DNA of 25,939 bases from Poteriospumella lacustris. Lineage: Eukaryota > Sar > Chrysophyceae > Chromulinales > Dinobryaceae. The notes beneath the pieces were generated by a model. That model saw only the letters and a program-made list of their open reading frames with translations. It was not told the origin of the DNA and did no database searches. Of the stretch, positions 9,345 through 19,241 are shown piece after piece. Numbering within the stretch: position 1 is the first letter of the stretch; the number at the start of each line of letters is the position of its first letter. The stretch spans positions 1 to 25,939 of the forward strand of contig SMOI01000414.1 of assembly GCA_008000375.1 (NCBI GenBank). The letters are read 5' to 3'. A program made the position numbers and the translations under genes.

Positions 9345-11889
9345 AGCTCGTGATGTGTATTCTCGTTTGTGTGCTCCCCACGCGAATAGGCACACCCCTG
9401 CATCACTGACCGTCGGCCTGCCCCCTCTCCCCCTTCCCCCTTCTTCCCTCGTTGTTCACTGTCTTGGTGGTCTCTCCGGCGTTTTCTTTTGCTTGCATTT
9501 TCTTTGTCTGTGTTGTCTCATTCGCCTCTTCGTCGTCTTCCGCTCAGCTGTCTACGGTGAGCGCGCATACGACATTCTTATAATCCACGTACAACTCACC
9601 AAAAACACACACCTATTGCACGGCATATTGTTCCACAGGTGCAATTAGAGCTGCTTCTGGACTTGGAGTTGACTCTGATCAGATGACACAGGAGCGGGAG
9701 AGAGTGGTCTCGGGACCTGATGATGAAGAGCCACTGGCACATGACCAGTAGACCAACCGCGTTTCATCCGTTGTGAAAGCGGCAGGACACAACGATGGAG
9801 AGTGCTGGCGGATTGAAATCGGAATGTTCGCAGGTGATGAAAATCATCATCAATTGCAGTTCATAGTGTTACTCGTGATATGATCTGCAGTTATATTCTA
9901 AAGTACTCGGCACAGAACTACCCTTATTTGCTCATCGACGTGTGTGTGTGGTGGGCGTTGTGTGGCCTCATTCGAACAGGAGAAGCCGCAGAAGATGGGA
10001 CCATGTTGGGTGTGGTACGAATAGCTGACGGCTGAAGTGAGGCTGCCAATGTGATGGAGACCTTCATTTCTGATGGCGATACGGATTTGAAGAAAGCCAG
10101 AGAACGACGGTATGTGCGTGCATTGAAGTTGTCATAGACACTGGGACGCTGCACGTTTCGGATGACCTGGATATACTAGTACATACATAAATGGAACGAT
10201 TGACCGCCTTACAGAAAGTGGGATGCCGCGTAGAAGCCCACCCCGTTGCGTACGAAGTGAATTGTCGCACGTTGTCGCCCAACGTGCAGAAGACCTAGAT
10301 TCTGAACAGAGAAACCAACGATACGTCGCGATGGAACAGACGAACAAACAAACGAACGAACAAACGAGGTACTTGGGTGCACGTTACAAGCCATGAGTCG
10401 AGCAGGCCAAAAGGGGGGCGAGACTCGGGAATACAGCACAGCAGCGGTGGTGCGGACGCACATAATGATAGCTCTGTGACAAGCGGCTCAATGGGCACAC
10501 CTCAAACCAGTAGAAACGTATCAACCTTAACGAACCATGAAAAACCACCCAATCGAACACCAACGAACCAACAAACATTCGACGAAACGAATCAAATACC
10601 AAACAGTGCAGAAGGCAGTGCTAACGAGAAGAAGATAGGGCGAGAGCGAGAGAGACAGACAAAGCGCGGGTGAGGGGAGTGGAGCGTGTCGTGGATGAGA
10701 CGACATATGATACGAGGAGAGGCCAGACGGTTGGAAGAGAGAAGAGAAGAGAAGCGTAGAAGCAACAGCGATGGCGGTTGAGAAAGAGATTTGGAACGAC
10801 GACGATGTCACGCGAACGAACGGTGTGTGCGAAGAGACCAGTGACAGTGACACAGACACAGACACAGAGATACAGCCACCCACGACCTCACACACACGTC
10901 AAGGACAACGATACACAGAAACGACAACGACAACGACAACGCTGCGTGCGACTGCCATCAACGATGGCCTCGTATACACAGCGCATCTTTTCGATCTGAC
11001 GCCAAGGAGACGATAACAATGGCTGGAGATGCCGCCGCAGTCGTCGGGGCCGTTTATGACAAACGAATAACCAACGAATACCAGCACGCATCGGTTGCAA
11101 CCAGTACAAACGAGAGCCCATGCACCATTACGCACAACAAAGCGACGGGGTCATTGGTAGACAGACACCCGAGGAACCGCTGGAGATAAAGAGCAAGTCG
11201 TCGTGACGGAGTGGCAGCTGTCATCTTCGACACACAGTGACTGGTAGAACGGTAATAATCACCAGCCGATAAACAACGACGTGCCGACGAAGACCACAGC
11301 AAACTTCGCGTCGTGTAGACCACAAAACGACCGCAGAAACAGCACACACAGATATGGGGCAGTAGACGGTAGTGATCAGTCTGGTCCAGCAACAAATTCA
11401 CACAACAAATGACGGCGGATGGTGGGTACGCGTACACAGACAGTGTTGGCGAACCGTAGGAGATTTGTGTTGTCGATGGCGAAGGGCCTCACAGATTCAA
11501 TTTCGACTATTTTTTTTCACTTGGCAAAATCAAACGCACACTGTGTGAGGAGAGACGAAAGAGTGTAGCAGTTGGGATTGTGGAGGATACCAGCGCAAAC
11601 GAAAAGGGAGCGCGACAGAGCAAGCAAACCAATCAAATAAACAAACAAACAAACGAAGGAAGAAAAACAGTTGACAGCACCGGAGAAAGTTTTACACCTA
11701 ACCAATAGTACCAATGAACAAACGACAACGAAAACGAAAGTGTGTGCTGGGGGGAGGGAGGAGTGGCAATGAGTGGTCAGTGGGAATAATACTTCAGCAG
11801 ATAGACAACGTAAGAACAGTTTTGATGGCTTTGTGACCGCGGCTTTTGAGTCGTTTCTTTTGTTGTTTGGCGTCATTTCTCATGGGTCA
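9345..11889. other. 2.5-kb convergent intergenic region, mostly probable 3' untranslated sequence
   Basis: This lies between the 3' ends of the FYVE gene (+) and the NTF2-like gene (-). From 9345 to about 9560 the plus strand is C/T-rich. From about 10300 to 11880 it is A/G/C-rich with AAC, GACACA and GAGAGA repeats, so a minus-strand transcript would be T/G/C-rich there. No long frame starting at ATG has recognisable motifs. An intron-like segment (9557-9638) is followed by a short open exon (9639-9751), described under findings. Repeats include AACAAACGAACG near 10340, GACACA near 10850, AAACAAAC near 11640 and a T8 run near 11510. Confidence 0.5.
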
Positions 11890-13056
11890 TCAATTGTTGA
11901 GCTTGCCAAAATGAGAGCAATGGATCCGCTTCACAAAGCCGTCTTCGGTGAGATGGAAACGCATGACGCCGCGAATATTGATCGAGACGGCGTTGGGCAG
12001 CAGAAGAACGGCCGGGAAGTTGGTCACTTTGCCTTCCCATTCAGGCACCGGGCCGCTGGATGAAACAGACGACGCGACCGTGATCGCATCGCCGTCGCCA
12101 TCGCCATCGTCGTTCGCCGCATCGCCGTTGTTGTCACTCATCGTGGGCGACGCATTGGTACTGCGTGACAGCGACGACGACGAAGGGAGATCGGTTCCGC
12201 TCATGGTGGTCGCCAATAGGCCTTTCCCTTCGCTTGGCTGCATCCCGCAGGGCCACGCCTCTTGATTGACGTCCTTCTGCATTTGACCGACCTCGGGGCG
12301 ATGCTCAGGCAACGAGCGATTGTCCGCGATGAACTCGCCCAAGGTGCGTATTCGTTGCCGTCGCTGCTGCTCGGACAACGTCGAATGCCCACGTAACGTG
12401 TCTTTGAACTTAATCGAATGCGTCGTTTCAACTTTGCGCTTGCGTCCGGCCAAGGCATTGACGGGTACACTCGCCACTTCTCTGATGTTGCAGCGCTGGT
12501 CGTGGGGTAGAATCTGGTTGCCGGACATCGAGTAACGGAAGACCACACACGAGCCACTGCGTCGTTCGAATACATGCCATTCATGAACCAAAAAGATTGA
12601 ATCCGGAATGGCAATGACATACGCGCCAAAGTAGGCGATGAGGTTCTTCAGTCCGATGACGCGCACTTCCAACGTCTCTTCACTGTCGAGGCATCCTGGC
12701 GATTCCACGCGGTAAGCATCCATGTAGCAGGTAGGATCAATGAAAGAAGAGAAAATGGTCGACAAGGTCATGGGATCGGAGCTGTTCATCGCATCTTCAA
12801 AGAGTTTCGCACATTGACCTTTCGCGCTCGGGGCCATTTCCCGTGTGCGCGTGGTTTTCACGGAACTGTGTCAATATCACCAATCATGTGAGAAATAGCC
12901 ATTTACTAATGCAATGTATCTACCATACCTCACTTCCGACGCAGTGTCATCACAATTAGTGTGCAAAATGTGCAGGGAATACTCCCGCTCATCTTGTTGC
13001 TGCAAGTCTCGGCCTGAGAGCATCGAGCACACAGCAGCTTCTTCAGAATCTTGCAT
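11890..13056 (-). CDS. NTF2/SnoaL-like domain protein with a long internal insertion
   Basis: Two exons, 13056-12929 and 12865-11890, are joined across a 63-bp intron (donor GTATGG, acceptor ACACAG, phase 2) and give 367 residues. The ATG at 13056 is the first Met in the exon-1 frame. Without this exon the main frame could start at the ATG at 12837. Residues 60-158 look like the first part of an NTF2/SnoaL-like fold: helix CAKLFEDAMN, a DPTCYMDAYRV strand, an amphipathic helix LKNLIAYFGAYV, then strands IFLVHEWHVFERR and SCVVFRYSMSG. The last strands (SINIRGVMRFHLTEDGFVKRIHC, about 337-359) appear only after a roughly 170-residue polar insertion. That insertion contains GRKRKV (183-188), a candidate nuclear localisation signal, and a Ser/Asp-rich stretch. 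No catalytic residues are recognised. A regulatory or protein-binding role is possible. The fold call is inference from pattern and needs a profile search. Confidence 0.7.
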
Positions 13057-13673
13057 TATGAATTTTGATGATAATGATGAGAATAATTCGAATGGAATGA
13101 TTTGCAAGACGGGGCACAAGGGAAGTTTGTGAATCCCGATGTAAGAGCAAGATTCAGATAGCGTCGAATCCGTCAGAAATTTTGCGTCCGCGGCACAGAC
13201 ACCACAAAGTAACCAGAAAAATTCAACGAATTATTTCTTGGACACGGATCTGATGCGGAACTTTTCTACAGTGAAAAGAGGAAGTAAATTATTTTTTGAT
13301 CGACTTCTTTTGTCTTTGGACTTCATTTATCTTGCCACTTCATCTTGGCCCACACGGCAAGAAAAAAGAGGGTGGGCGCAAAAATGCGTTGAGCCCATAA
13401 TGTACATTCCAGTTCACTGTTTGAAACTGTATATTGAAGTATACTTAAACCATATGTTGTACACACCCCTATGTGAGTGGTGAGTGGAACGAACTGACCA
13501 CGATGACGATGACGCTAACAACCGCCGATCATCCTCATCGAGCCATGAACATACTGCTTTTGATCGAAAAAGTTTCCATTCACGATTGATTTTGAATTGA
13601 AGAAAGTCATTGAGATAGTCGATAGCTTGCGGATATTGATTTGATATAAGTGAGATTTGAACTCTACGACAAG
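13057..13673. promoter_or_regulatory. Divergent promoter region between the NTF2-like and glycosyltransferase genes
   Basis: The 617 bp lie between two divergent ATG starts. The sequence is AT-richer than the coding DNA around it, and both promoters should lie here. The small plus-strand frame at 13238-13483 begins with a non-ATG codon and shows no motif, so it is not called. No TATA box or known operator was recognised with confidence. Confidence 0.45.
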
Positions 13674-15008
13674 ATGGCGGGCTGTGATCGAGTCCGTGTC
13701 ATCCTCTTGATAGGAGTGTTATTGATCTCTTTTTGGGTGTATATGTTCATCTCGCTTTTTCAAGATAATGGGGTTTCGAATAACGGAAACTCAAAGCCGC
13801 TGAGAGTCCATTCCATTGTCGAGAAGCAACCGCAGGAGACCACCACTCAGCCGATAGATCTCGCAGCAAACACCGACTTCACTGTTGCAGATGGACAGGA
13901 AAATAGCGAAGAAGTTGTTGCTTCTCATAAAGCACTGACAGAAGACGACCGACGTCGTATATTGGCTATGATCGACCACAAATTAGACCTGCCACTCATC
14001 AAAGAACATTCCCGACCGGACGTCCCACCTCCGCCTCTCCAAGAAATTGAACAAAACATGACCCGCTATCTTCACACCTTGCACAAGAGATTGGGTGATT
14101 TGGCGGGGCCGGCTGTTGAGCCTCTTGATGTGTGGGAGACCTTTTTGGATGTCACTCGCAGCATGCCGATGACCTGGGACGAGCAAAACCGACATCGTTT
14201 CCCGAAACCTCGCAAGGATAACAGTATCTTTGTCTCCTTAGGCACTTATCGCGACCCTTATTGCCCCATGACCATCAAGTCATTGTATGCAAACGCGAAT
14301 CACCCCGAACGATTGTTTGTGGGCCTGTTTCAACAGAATTGCTTTGGTCCGGTGTGTCGCACGGGCGTCTTGGCAGGCGGCCGTGTGGAAAACTCTGGTC
14401 CAGATCCTGACTGTTACAAGGAATTCTGTGCCTCTCCGGAGGGCATGGCAAGCAATGCGTGTAAGAATGGCCACGTTCGTTTGTTTAACGTGAATGAGTC
14501 AGAGTCCCTTGGCCCGTACATGGCCCGCTATCTGGGAGCCAAGTTCTATCGTGGAGAACAGTACTACTTACAGATTGATTCCCACTCTGAATTTGTGCAA
14601 GGTTGGGACGATAAACTCATCAAAATGGTTGCCGATGCCGATGCGGAGAAACCTGTCATTTCGACCTATCCACCCGATTCGACACAAAATTGGAAAAATT
14701 CGATTGGCTTTCGCATGTGCGATTCCGAGTTCGCCGCTGCGCAAATTGAATGGCAAATCATTCGTCTTGGTTCTTCTTTGGCCTTCGATCGTAAAATTCC
14801 GGACAAGCCCAGGTATGCCCCATTTGTTGCGGCGGGATTCTTCTTTTCCTACGCGGACTTCCTCTACGAAGTACGTCTCGAAGTAGTAGTCGTGTGCGGT
14901 AGTATGCGCAGTGTATCTTGTAAAGCGTACAGTGTAACGAGAACTGAACCACAAGCCCGCCTCGATATAGGCCATCAAGTAACCATACAAATACGACGAC
15001 AGAAGTAA
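13674..15008 (+). CDS. GlcNAc-transferase (GT60/PF11397 type), membrane-anchored, C-terminally truncated
   Basis: The ATG at 13674 precedes a classic type II signal anchor (residues about 8-29, VILLIGVLLISFWVYMFISLF), which points to the Golgi or ER lumen. After a stem region, the catalytic domain begins at about 184 with IFVSLGTYRDPYC and continues through GPYMARYLGAKFYRGEQYY, the QIDSHSEF metal/donor-binding motif (300-307), WDDKLI, ISTYPP and FVAAGFFFSYADFLYE (384-399). These are hallmarks of the family that contains Dictyostelium SKP1 GlcNAc-transferase Gnt1 and trypanosomal polypeptide GlcNAc-transferases. The family normally continues with a VPYDP/GEE-type segment. Here a perfect donor (GTACGT at 14871) follows Glu399, and no exon with that segment is found before the next gene. 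Read-through adds 45 unrelated residues to the stop at 15008. It may be a truncated gene or pseudogene, or an assembly defect. Confidence 0.75.
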   Translation: MAGCDRVRVILLIGVLLISFWVYMFISLFQDNGVSNNGNSKPLRVHSIVEKQPQETTTQPIDLAANTDFTVADGQENSEEVVASHKALTEDDRRRILAMIDHKLDLPLIKEHSRPDVPPPPLQEIEQNMTRYLHTLHKRLGDLAGPAVEPLDVWETFLDVTRSMPMTWDEQNRHRFPKPRKDNSIFVSLGTYRDPYCPMTIKSLYANANHPERLFVGLFQQNCFGPVCRTGVLAGGRVENSGPDPDCYKEFCASPEGMASNACKNGHVRLFNVNESESLGPYMARYLGAKFYRGEQYYLQIDSHSEFVQGWDDKLIKMVADADAEKPVISTYPPDSTQNWKNSIGFRMCDSEFAAAQIEWQIIRLGSSLAFDRKIPDKPRYAPFVAAGFFFSYADFLYEVRLEVVVVCGSMRSVSCKAYSVTRTEPQARLDIGHQVTIQIRRQK

Positions 15009-15516
15009 ACATTTGATTCCATTCCATCTTTCCACAGATATCAAACAGACTCACTCCTCACTGTCTTCAGGCCTCATCTACTTACTTGTTGTACATACCG
15101 CTGCAGAAACGCGATCGATCCTCGACCGTTTCGTCTTCCTCAACATGTACCGACGGATTATTCTGTGATGGCCATGGTGCAGTGGGTCTCTCCCTCAACT
15201 GCCGGTTGTTCATGACGGCGGCGGCAGAATTCTTTCTTTCGGCGGCGCGTGTGTCGCTTGCACTTTGAACATCGACCATGGCCCAAGCTCTATTTCATTT
15301 CCATTATCTTCCAACTTGATACCTTTGCAGCCCATATCTTCTGTACTGATTGTTTTGGTGTTGTTTTGTTACACCTTGGAAACAAGTGAATCCTTTGTAG
15401 TTTGCAATCGCAACAAAAGCCGCGGTAAATTTCTTCCAGATTCGAATTGGCGATAGTTCCAACAACAAAGGTGTCCACAAACCTGTGAAGGAAGTATCGA
15501 GTTCCTGAGTCAAGAA
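14871..15516. other. Non-conserved tail and 5' leader region between the glycosyltransferase and the Ser/His-rich gene
   Basis: The first 138 bp read through the probable donor of the glycosyltransferase in frame without family similarity. Possible acceptors (CCACAG at about 15038, CTTCAG at about 15069) lead to frames that do not match the missing part of the enzyme. The rest probably holds the promoter and 5' leader of the gene starting at 15517. A minus-strand ATG frame (15279-15082) ends at a strong GTAAGT donor but has no recognisable continuation. Confidence 0.45.
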
Positions 15517-18500
15517 ATGGATCATCTAAGACCCAGAGGGTTTATTTCGACGTTATCGTCAGAGTCTGAAAGCAGCAGCGTCACAAGTAATTTTTTTCTT
15601 TTCTTTCCGCAACTTTGCACCCCTAACGCTTGTGGATGTTGTCAACAGGCTCTCCTGCTCATGCTCCAAGATACCGCCTTCCCGAAGCAAGTCTAAGCGG
15701 TTCCCTGACTTTGTCAGAAAGTAGCGACGTGCACGAGCTGCGGGGACTGGCCATTACTTCGGTAGGTTTCACCGCCGCTATGTGTTGCACCATGAACCCA
15801 CCGTTATTCTGTTGATGTGCGGCTGTAGCTCTCATGCAGTACCATTGCCGAGGATGACGAGCATCTGAATAATGTGACATCAAACATGGTGTCCCTGGGA
15901 ATGCGCCCACCATTAACTACTGACGGGTTTGTTCAGCAAGCTCCAGCCGAGGGCATCGCCTTTCACAAGCGACAAGCTGAACCTAGCCTGGTACATCCCT
16001 TTTCCATTTCATTGATTTCGCGACTTGTTGTTGGTGATACGTTGTCCTGTTGCCGCTGTAGGGAACCAAATCAAAAGACGAAGTGGCGATGCTCGACGCG
16101 TTTCCTTTCGACAGCGACAAGATGATGGCGTCGAGTAGTCGCCTAGGCAGTGAGCGTTACGATGAATTTCAAATGGAAAGCGATCGAATGAGCAGCAATC
16201 GCCTTCCCCACGGCAGTGGCCATCACACGCTGGGCACCAGCTCCATGCGCTCACCCATTGCCAGCAGTCGAGGAGCATCTACACATGGTTCCGGTCATTT
16301 CCGTGCCTTTAGCAGTGACAAAGATGGTGTCAACAGTATGCGCTCTGACGTTGAGCGTGAACTCTTCAACGAATTCGAAATCAACAATGGCGACAGCATG
16401 CGCAGCAAAGATGGCTTTCAAATGACCCCGCAACAGAGCGGCACGCTCTACGACAAGGTCTTTGCCTCTTCCCGATCGGATGTCTTGGACGTCAGCGCAG
16501 AGAAACGCATCTTACAGCCGTTTATTCATCATCAGTTGAGCAGTGCCACGATGGACAGCACGAAGAGCATGGATACCTTTGGCGACTTCGGTATGGACGT
16601 GTCCGCGAAGAGCATCATGGACAGCTACCGATCCGACATGTCCGCCGACACCGTCACACGACGACAGCTGTTGGATTTCTTTGAAACGACCGAAAGTGGG
16701 AAGAGTTTAGACGACAGCGCGAAGCGGATGCTCATCGATTATTTCGATGGCAACGACAGTGCGAAAAGCAACGAAAGCGTCTCGAAGAAAGAACTCTTCG
16801 ATCATTTCGGGAACTCGGAACACGCCCGTAAGATGGACACCCACACACGGAATCGATTCTTTGAAGGATTTGCACAATTCCACGTCGGATACCCGCATTT
16901 CCATATCTCGAAGCCACACGTGCCCCAGATGCCGACGATTTTGAGTGCACATTCGTCGTTTTCGTTGGGCAGTTTCTTTCATCACAACGACGAGAATCAT
17001 CCGAATGGACACAGCAGCAACAGCAGCAGCAATGGACATCATCATCATCATCATGGGTTTGGAGGAGAAGGCGGAGGGCACGGTGCGGCGGCGACAGGGC
17101 AAGGGCATGGGTCGAATGGCGAGTACCACAACAACATTCTGTCGGGTATTTGGATGAGCAAACAGAACCATCAGATGCACCACGATGAGGTCCCGTTACA
17201 CGAAGGAGGTACGACGAGTGAGAAGTACCGTCCGACTGGCAACGCTGCTGCTATCGCCGCTACCACTGCCCATGACGACGAACAACCGCAGACCCGCCAT
17301 CGCCACTCCAGTTTCAGTGGGGTGATGCCGCAGTTGTGGCATAAAAAGCCGCACAAGTCACCATCGACGTTGTCCAGCCACCCTGAACATGAATCGCACG
17401 GTCATCACTCCTCATCGCAGCCACAGTATCCAATGGACCCGATCCAAGCGGCGTTGATGTCGGTACAGCAGCAGTTTCAATTCACTCCCCACCACCAGCA
17501 ACCGCAGTCGCAGCCACAGCCGACGGTGTCACCGAATCAACCGACGCCGCACCCATCGATGTTCCCACAGCAGCCACAGCAACAACCGATGACACCGTCG
17601 CTGTACCCGGCGTCAATTGGCCCACCAAATACGTCCGCGGCGGGGAATCAGTTGCATCGTGCGCAGAGCATGATGGCCATCCCCACCGTCTTCAACTTCT
17701 ACGGCGCTGCGAACGGAGCACCCGGTGTGTTGCCCCCGATGGACATAAAGACGCTACCGCGAACGCACAGTGCACCGGGATCAACAATGCTACCCCATGT
17801 GCAACAGTTTCAGTTCAACGCCGTCGCCGCCGCTGCCGCTGGTGGTGCTGTTGGTGCTGGTGGACAGATGCGTCTGCCCGCGTTGAATCATCCGGCGCCC
17901 GTGTCGAACGGAGGCTACCCGGCGCACGCCTTGCTGCAACAGACGCACCTGTCACCACGTTTGCCACCGTTGAATGCGGCAGGTCAAAGTCAACCATTTC
18001 ACACGACCACCAACAGCCAACCTTTCGCTCATTCAGCGAACGGTTTCGTCTCGTCGGTAAGCGGAGGCGCCGGCGGCGGTGGTGGTGGCTATGCATCGCA
18101 CCTCGGTCACAGCGGCGGTCACCTGGGCGGTGGATCGAACGGGTCGTCGCTGTCATCGTTGACGGACTCTGCCGCGACCACGACAACGATCACCGTCGAT
18201 CCCATCAGCGGCACGTTGAAACCCATCGAGATCTTGCGGCCCGTCGTCAAGGAGAAACCGTCGTCCTCTGCCGCCGCTGGCGGACATGGTGGCGGTGGTG
18301 GCGGTGGCCATGGAGCAGCCGACAAACGTGGTGCCTATCGTTGTGGCAAATGCGGCCAACCGAAGGCCGATCACGTCTGCAAGTTCATCGACAAAACGTT
18401 CAAGTCGCGGGGTGCGCAGGTGTATCACCCCATCTTCAACCTCGCGACGAACACACCGTTTCCCGGGGAGAAGTTCCTCACCGTGCGCAGTGCACGCACG

Positions 18501-19241
18501 AGTATTCACGACACCCCGCCGATGATGGCGAGTGCGACGGCGGTACCTTCGTTCACGATGCCGCAGCATTACCCGTCGGGTTCGATGGCCTCGGGCACCG
18601 GTACGCCACCCATCTACAGCGTCCCCACGATACAAATGCTGCGCGCGCGCAACGATCTCTCGGGCATCTCGGACGACGACCGCCACGTGAAATCGGAGGT
18701 GACGATCTCCGTGCATCAAAGCATGAAGAGCACGCTCGCCTCGGATTCGACGAAGTCGGCGCACATCGATTTGAGCGACGCGAACGGTGGCGGTGGCGAC
18801 GACGACGAGTACGGTAGTTTCGGCATCGCGACGGGGATGGACACGGGTAGCAGCAGCAAGATGAACATGATGATGAGCGATGAGGCCGTCGATGGCAGTG
18901 GGCGCTTCCAGTACAACGGCAGCCGTCTGAACGGAAGCGGTGACGGCGGTGGCGACGGTGACGGTGGCGGTGGTGAAGGGGAGGAGGACGACTTTGAGTT
19001 TTGCCAGGAGATCTCGTCGATGCCGCAGAAGTTCGTGACGAACAGTCGCAACAGCAGTGTGAAGGCGAGTCGAGGTCGTGCGGTGACCACCTTGCTACTG
19101 GAAGAAGACGAAGAAACCGACGGCGATGGCTCAACGACGTTTGACTCGGAGCACACGGGCAAGTTCACACCGTCGCCCAGTAAGAAATTCCAGCCGTCAG
19201 ACAGCGCCATGATGGTGGCGACACCTGATTTCGTCACGTGA
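15517..19241 (+). CDS. Large Ser/His/Gln-rich low-complexity protein with tandem repeats and a small Cys/His zinc-type motif
   Basis: Four exons, 15517-15586, 15649-15761, 15829-15990 and 16062-19241, have introns of 62, 67 and 71 bp (donors GTAATT, GTAGGT, GTACAT; acceptors CAACAG, CTGTAG, CTGTAG) with consistent phases, giving 1174 residues. Intron 1 has a CTAAC branch-like site. No start codon exists in the large exon near its frame start, so the upstream exons are needed. Residues about 205-395 hold imperfect repeats of about 21-24 residues with a basic-helix-Phe core (RQLLDFF, RMLIDYF, KELFDHF, RFFEGF). Then come His, Gln, Pro, Ser and Gly runs. Near 874-888, YRCGKCGQPKADHVC gives C-x2-C-x6-H-x-C, a candidate zinc site. 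Acidic Gly-rich and Ser-rich stretches follow. It is probably a disordered nuclear or cytoplasmic scaffold or regulator; no function can be assigned. Confidence 0.8.
16340..16890 (+). repeat. Imperfect tandem protein repeats of about 21-24 residues
   Basis: Successive units share a basic pair, a hydrophobic helix ending in Phe, a short acidic or polar turn, then Ala/Ser-Lys-Ser. Examples of the cores are RELFNEF, KRILQPF, RQLLDFF, RMLIDYF, KELFDHF and RFFEGF. The three central units (about 16651-16840) are the most regular. Confidence 0.65.
17036..17055 (+). repeat. CAT microsatellite encoding a polyhistidine run
   Basis: Consecutive CAT/CAC codons encode six histidines in the Ser/His-rich protein, in frame, after an Asn/Ser/Gly segment. 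Confidence 0.75.
18342..18380 (+). other. C-x2-C-x6-H-x-C motif in the Ser/His-rich protein
   Basis: Cys876, Cys879, His886 and Cys888 are closely spaced in a compact Gly/Pro-containing segment, flanked by basic and aromatic residues within an otherwise low-complexity protein. This is a plausible single zinc site. It differs in spacing from the retroviral C-x2-C-x4-H-x4-C knuckle. Confidence 0.6.

Noticed and set aside
7899-9395. 498-codon minus-strand frame opposite the FYVE protein
   Set aside because: It is an Arg/Ser/Gly-rich shadow of the Pro/Ala/Thr-rich coding strand, with no domain. The plus frame carries FYVE and WH2 motifs.
10527-10895. 122-codon minus-strand hydrophobic frame
   Set aside because: It is low-complexity Ser/Leu/Val from CT and GT repeats, with no conserved pattern. 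It fits the 3' flank composition of the NTF2-like gene.
14568-15044. Long minus-strand frame opposite the glycosyltransferase
   Set aside because: Most of it lies antisense to the conserved catalytic domain and its residues mirror the plus-strand codons. No acceptor with a pyrimidine tract links it to the exon at 15279.
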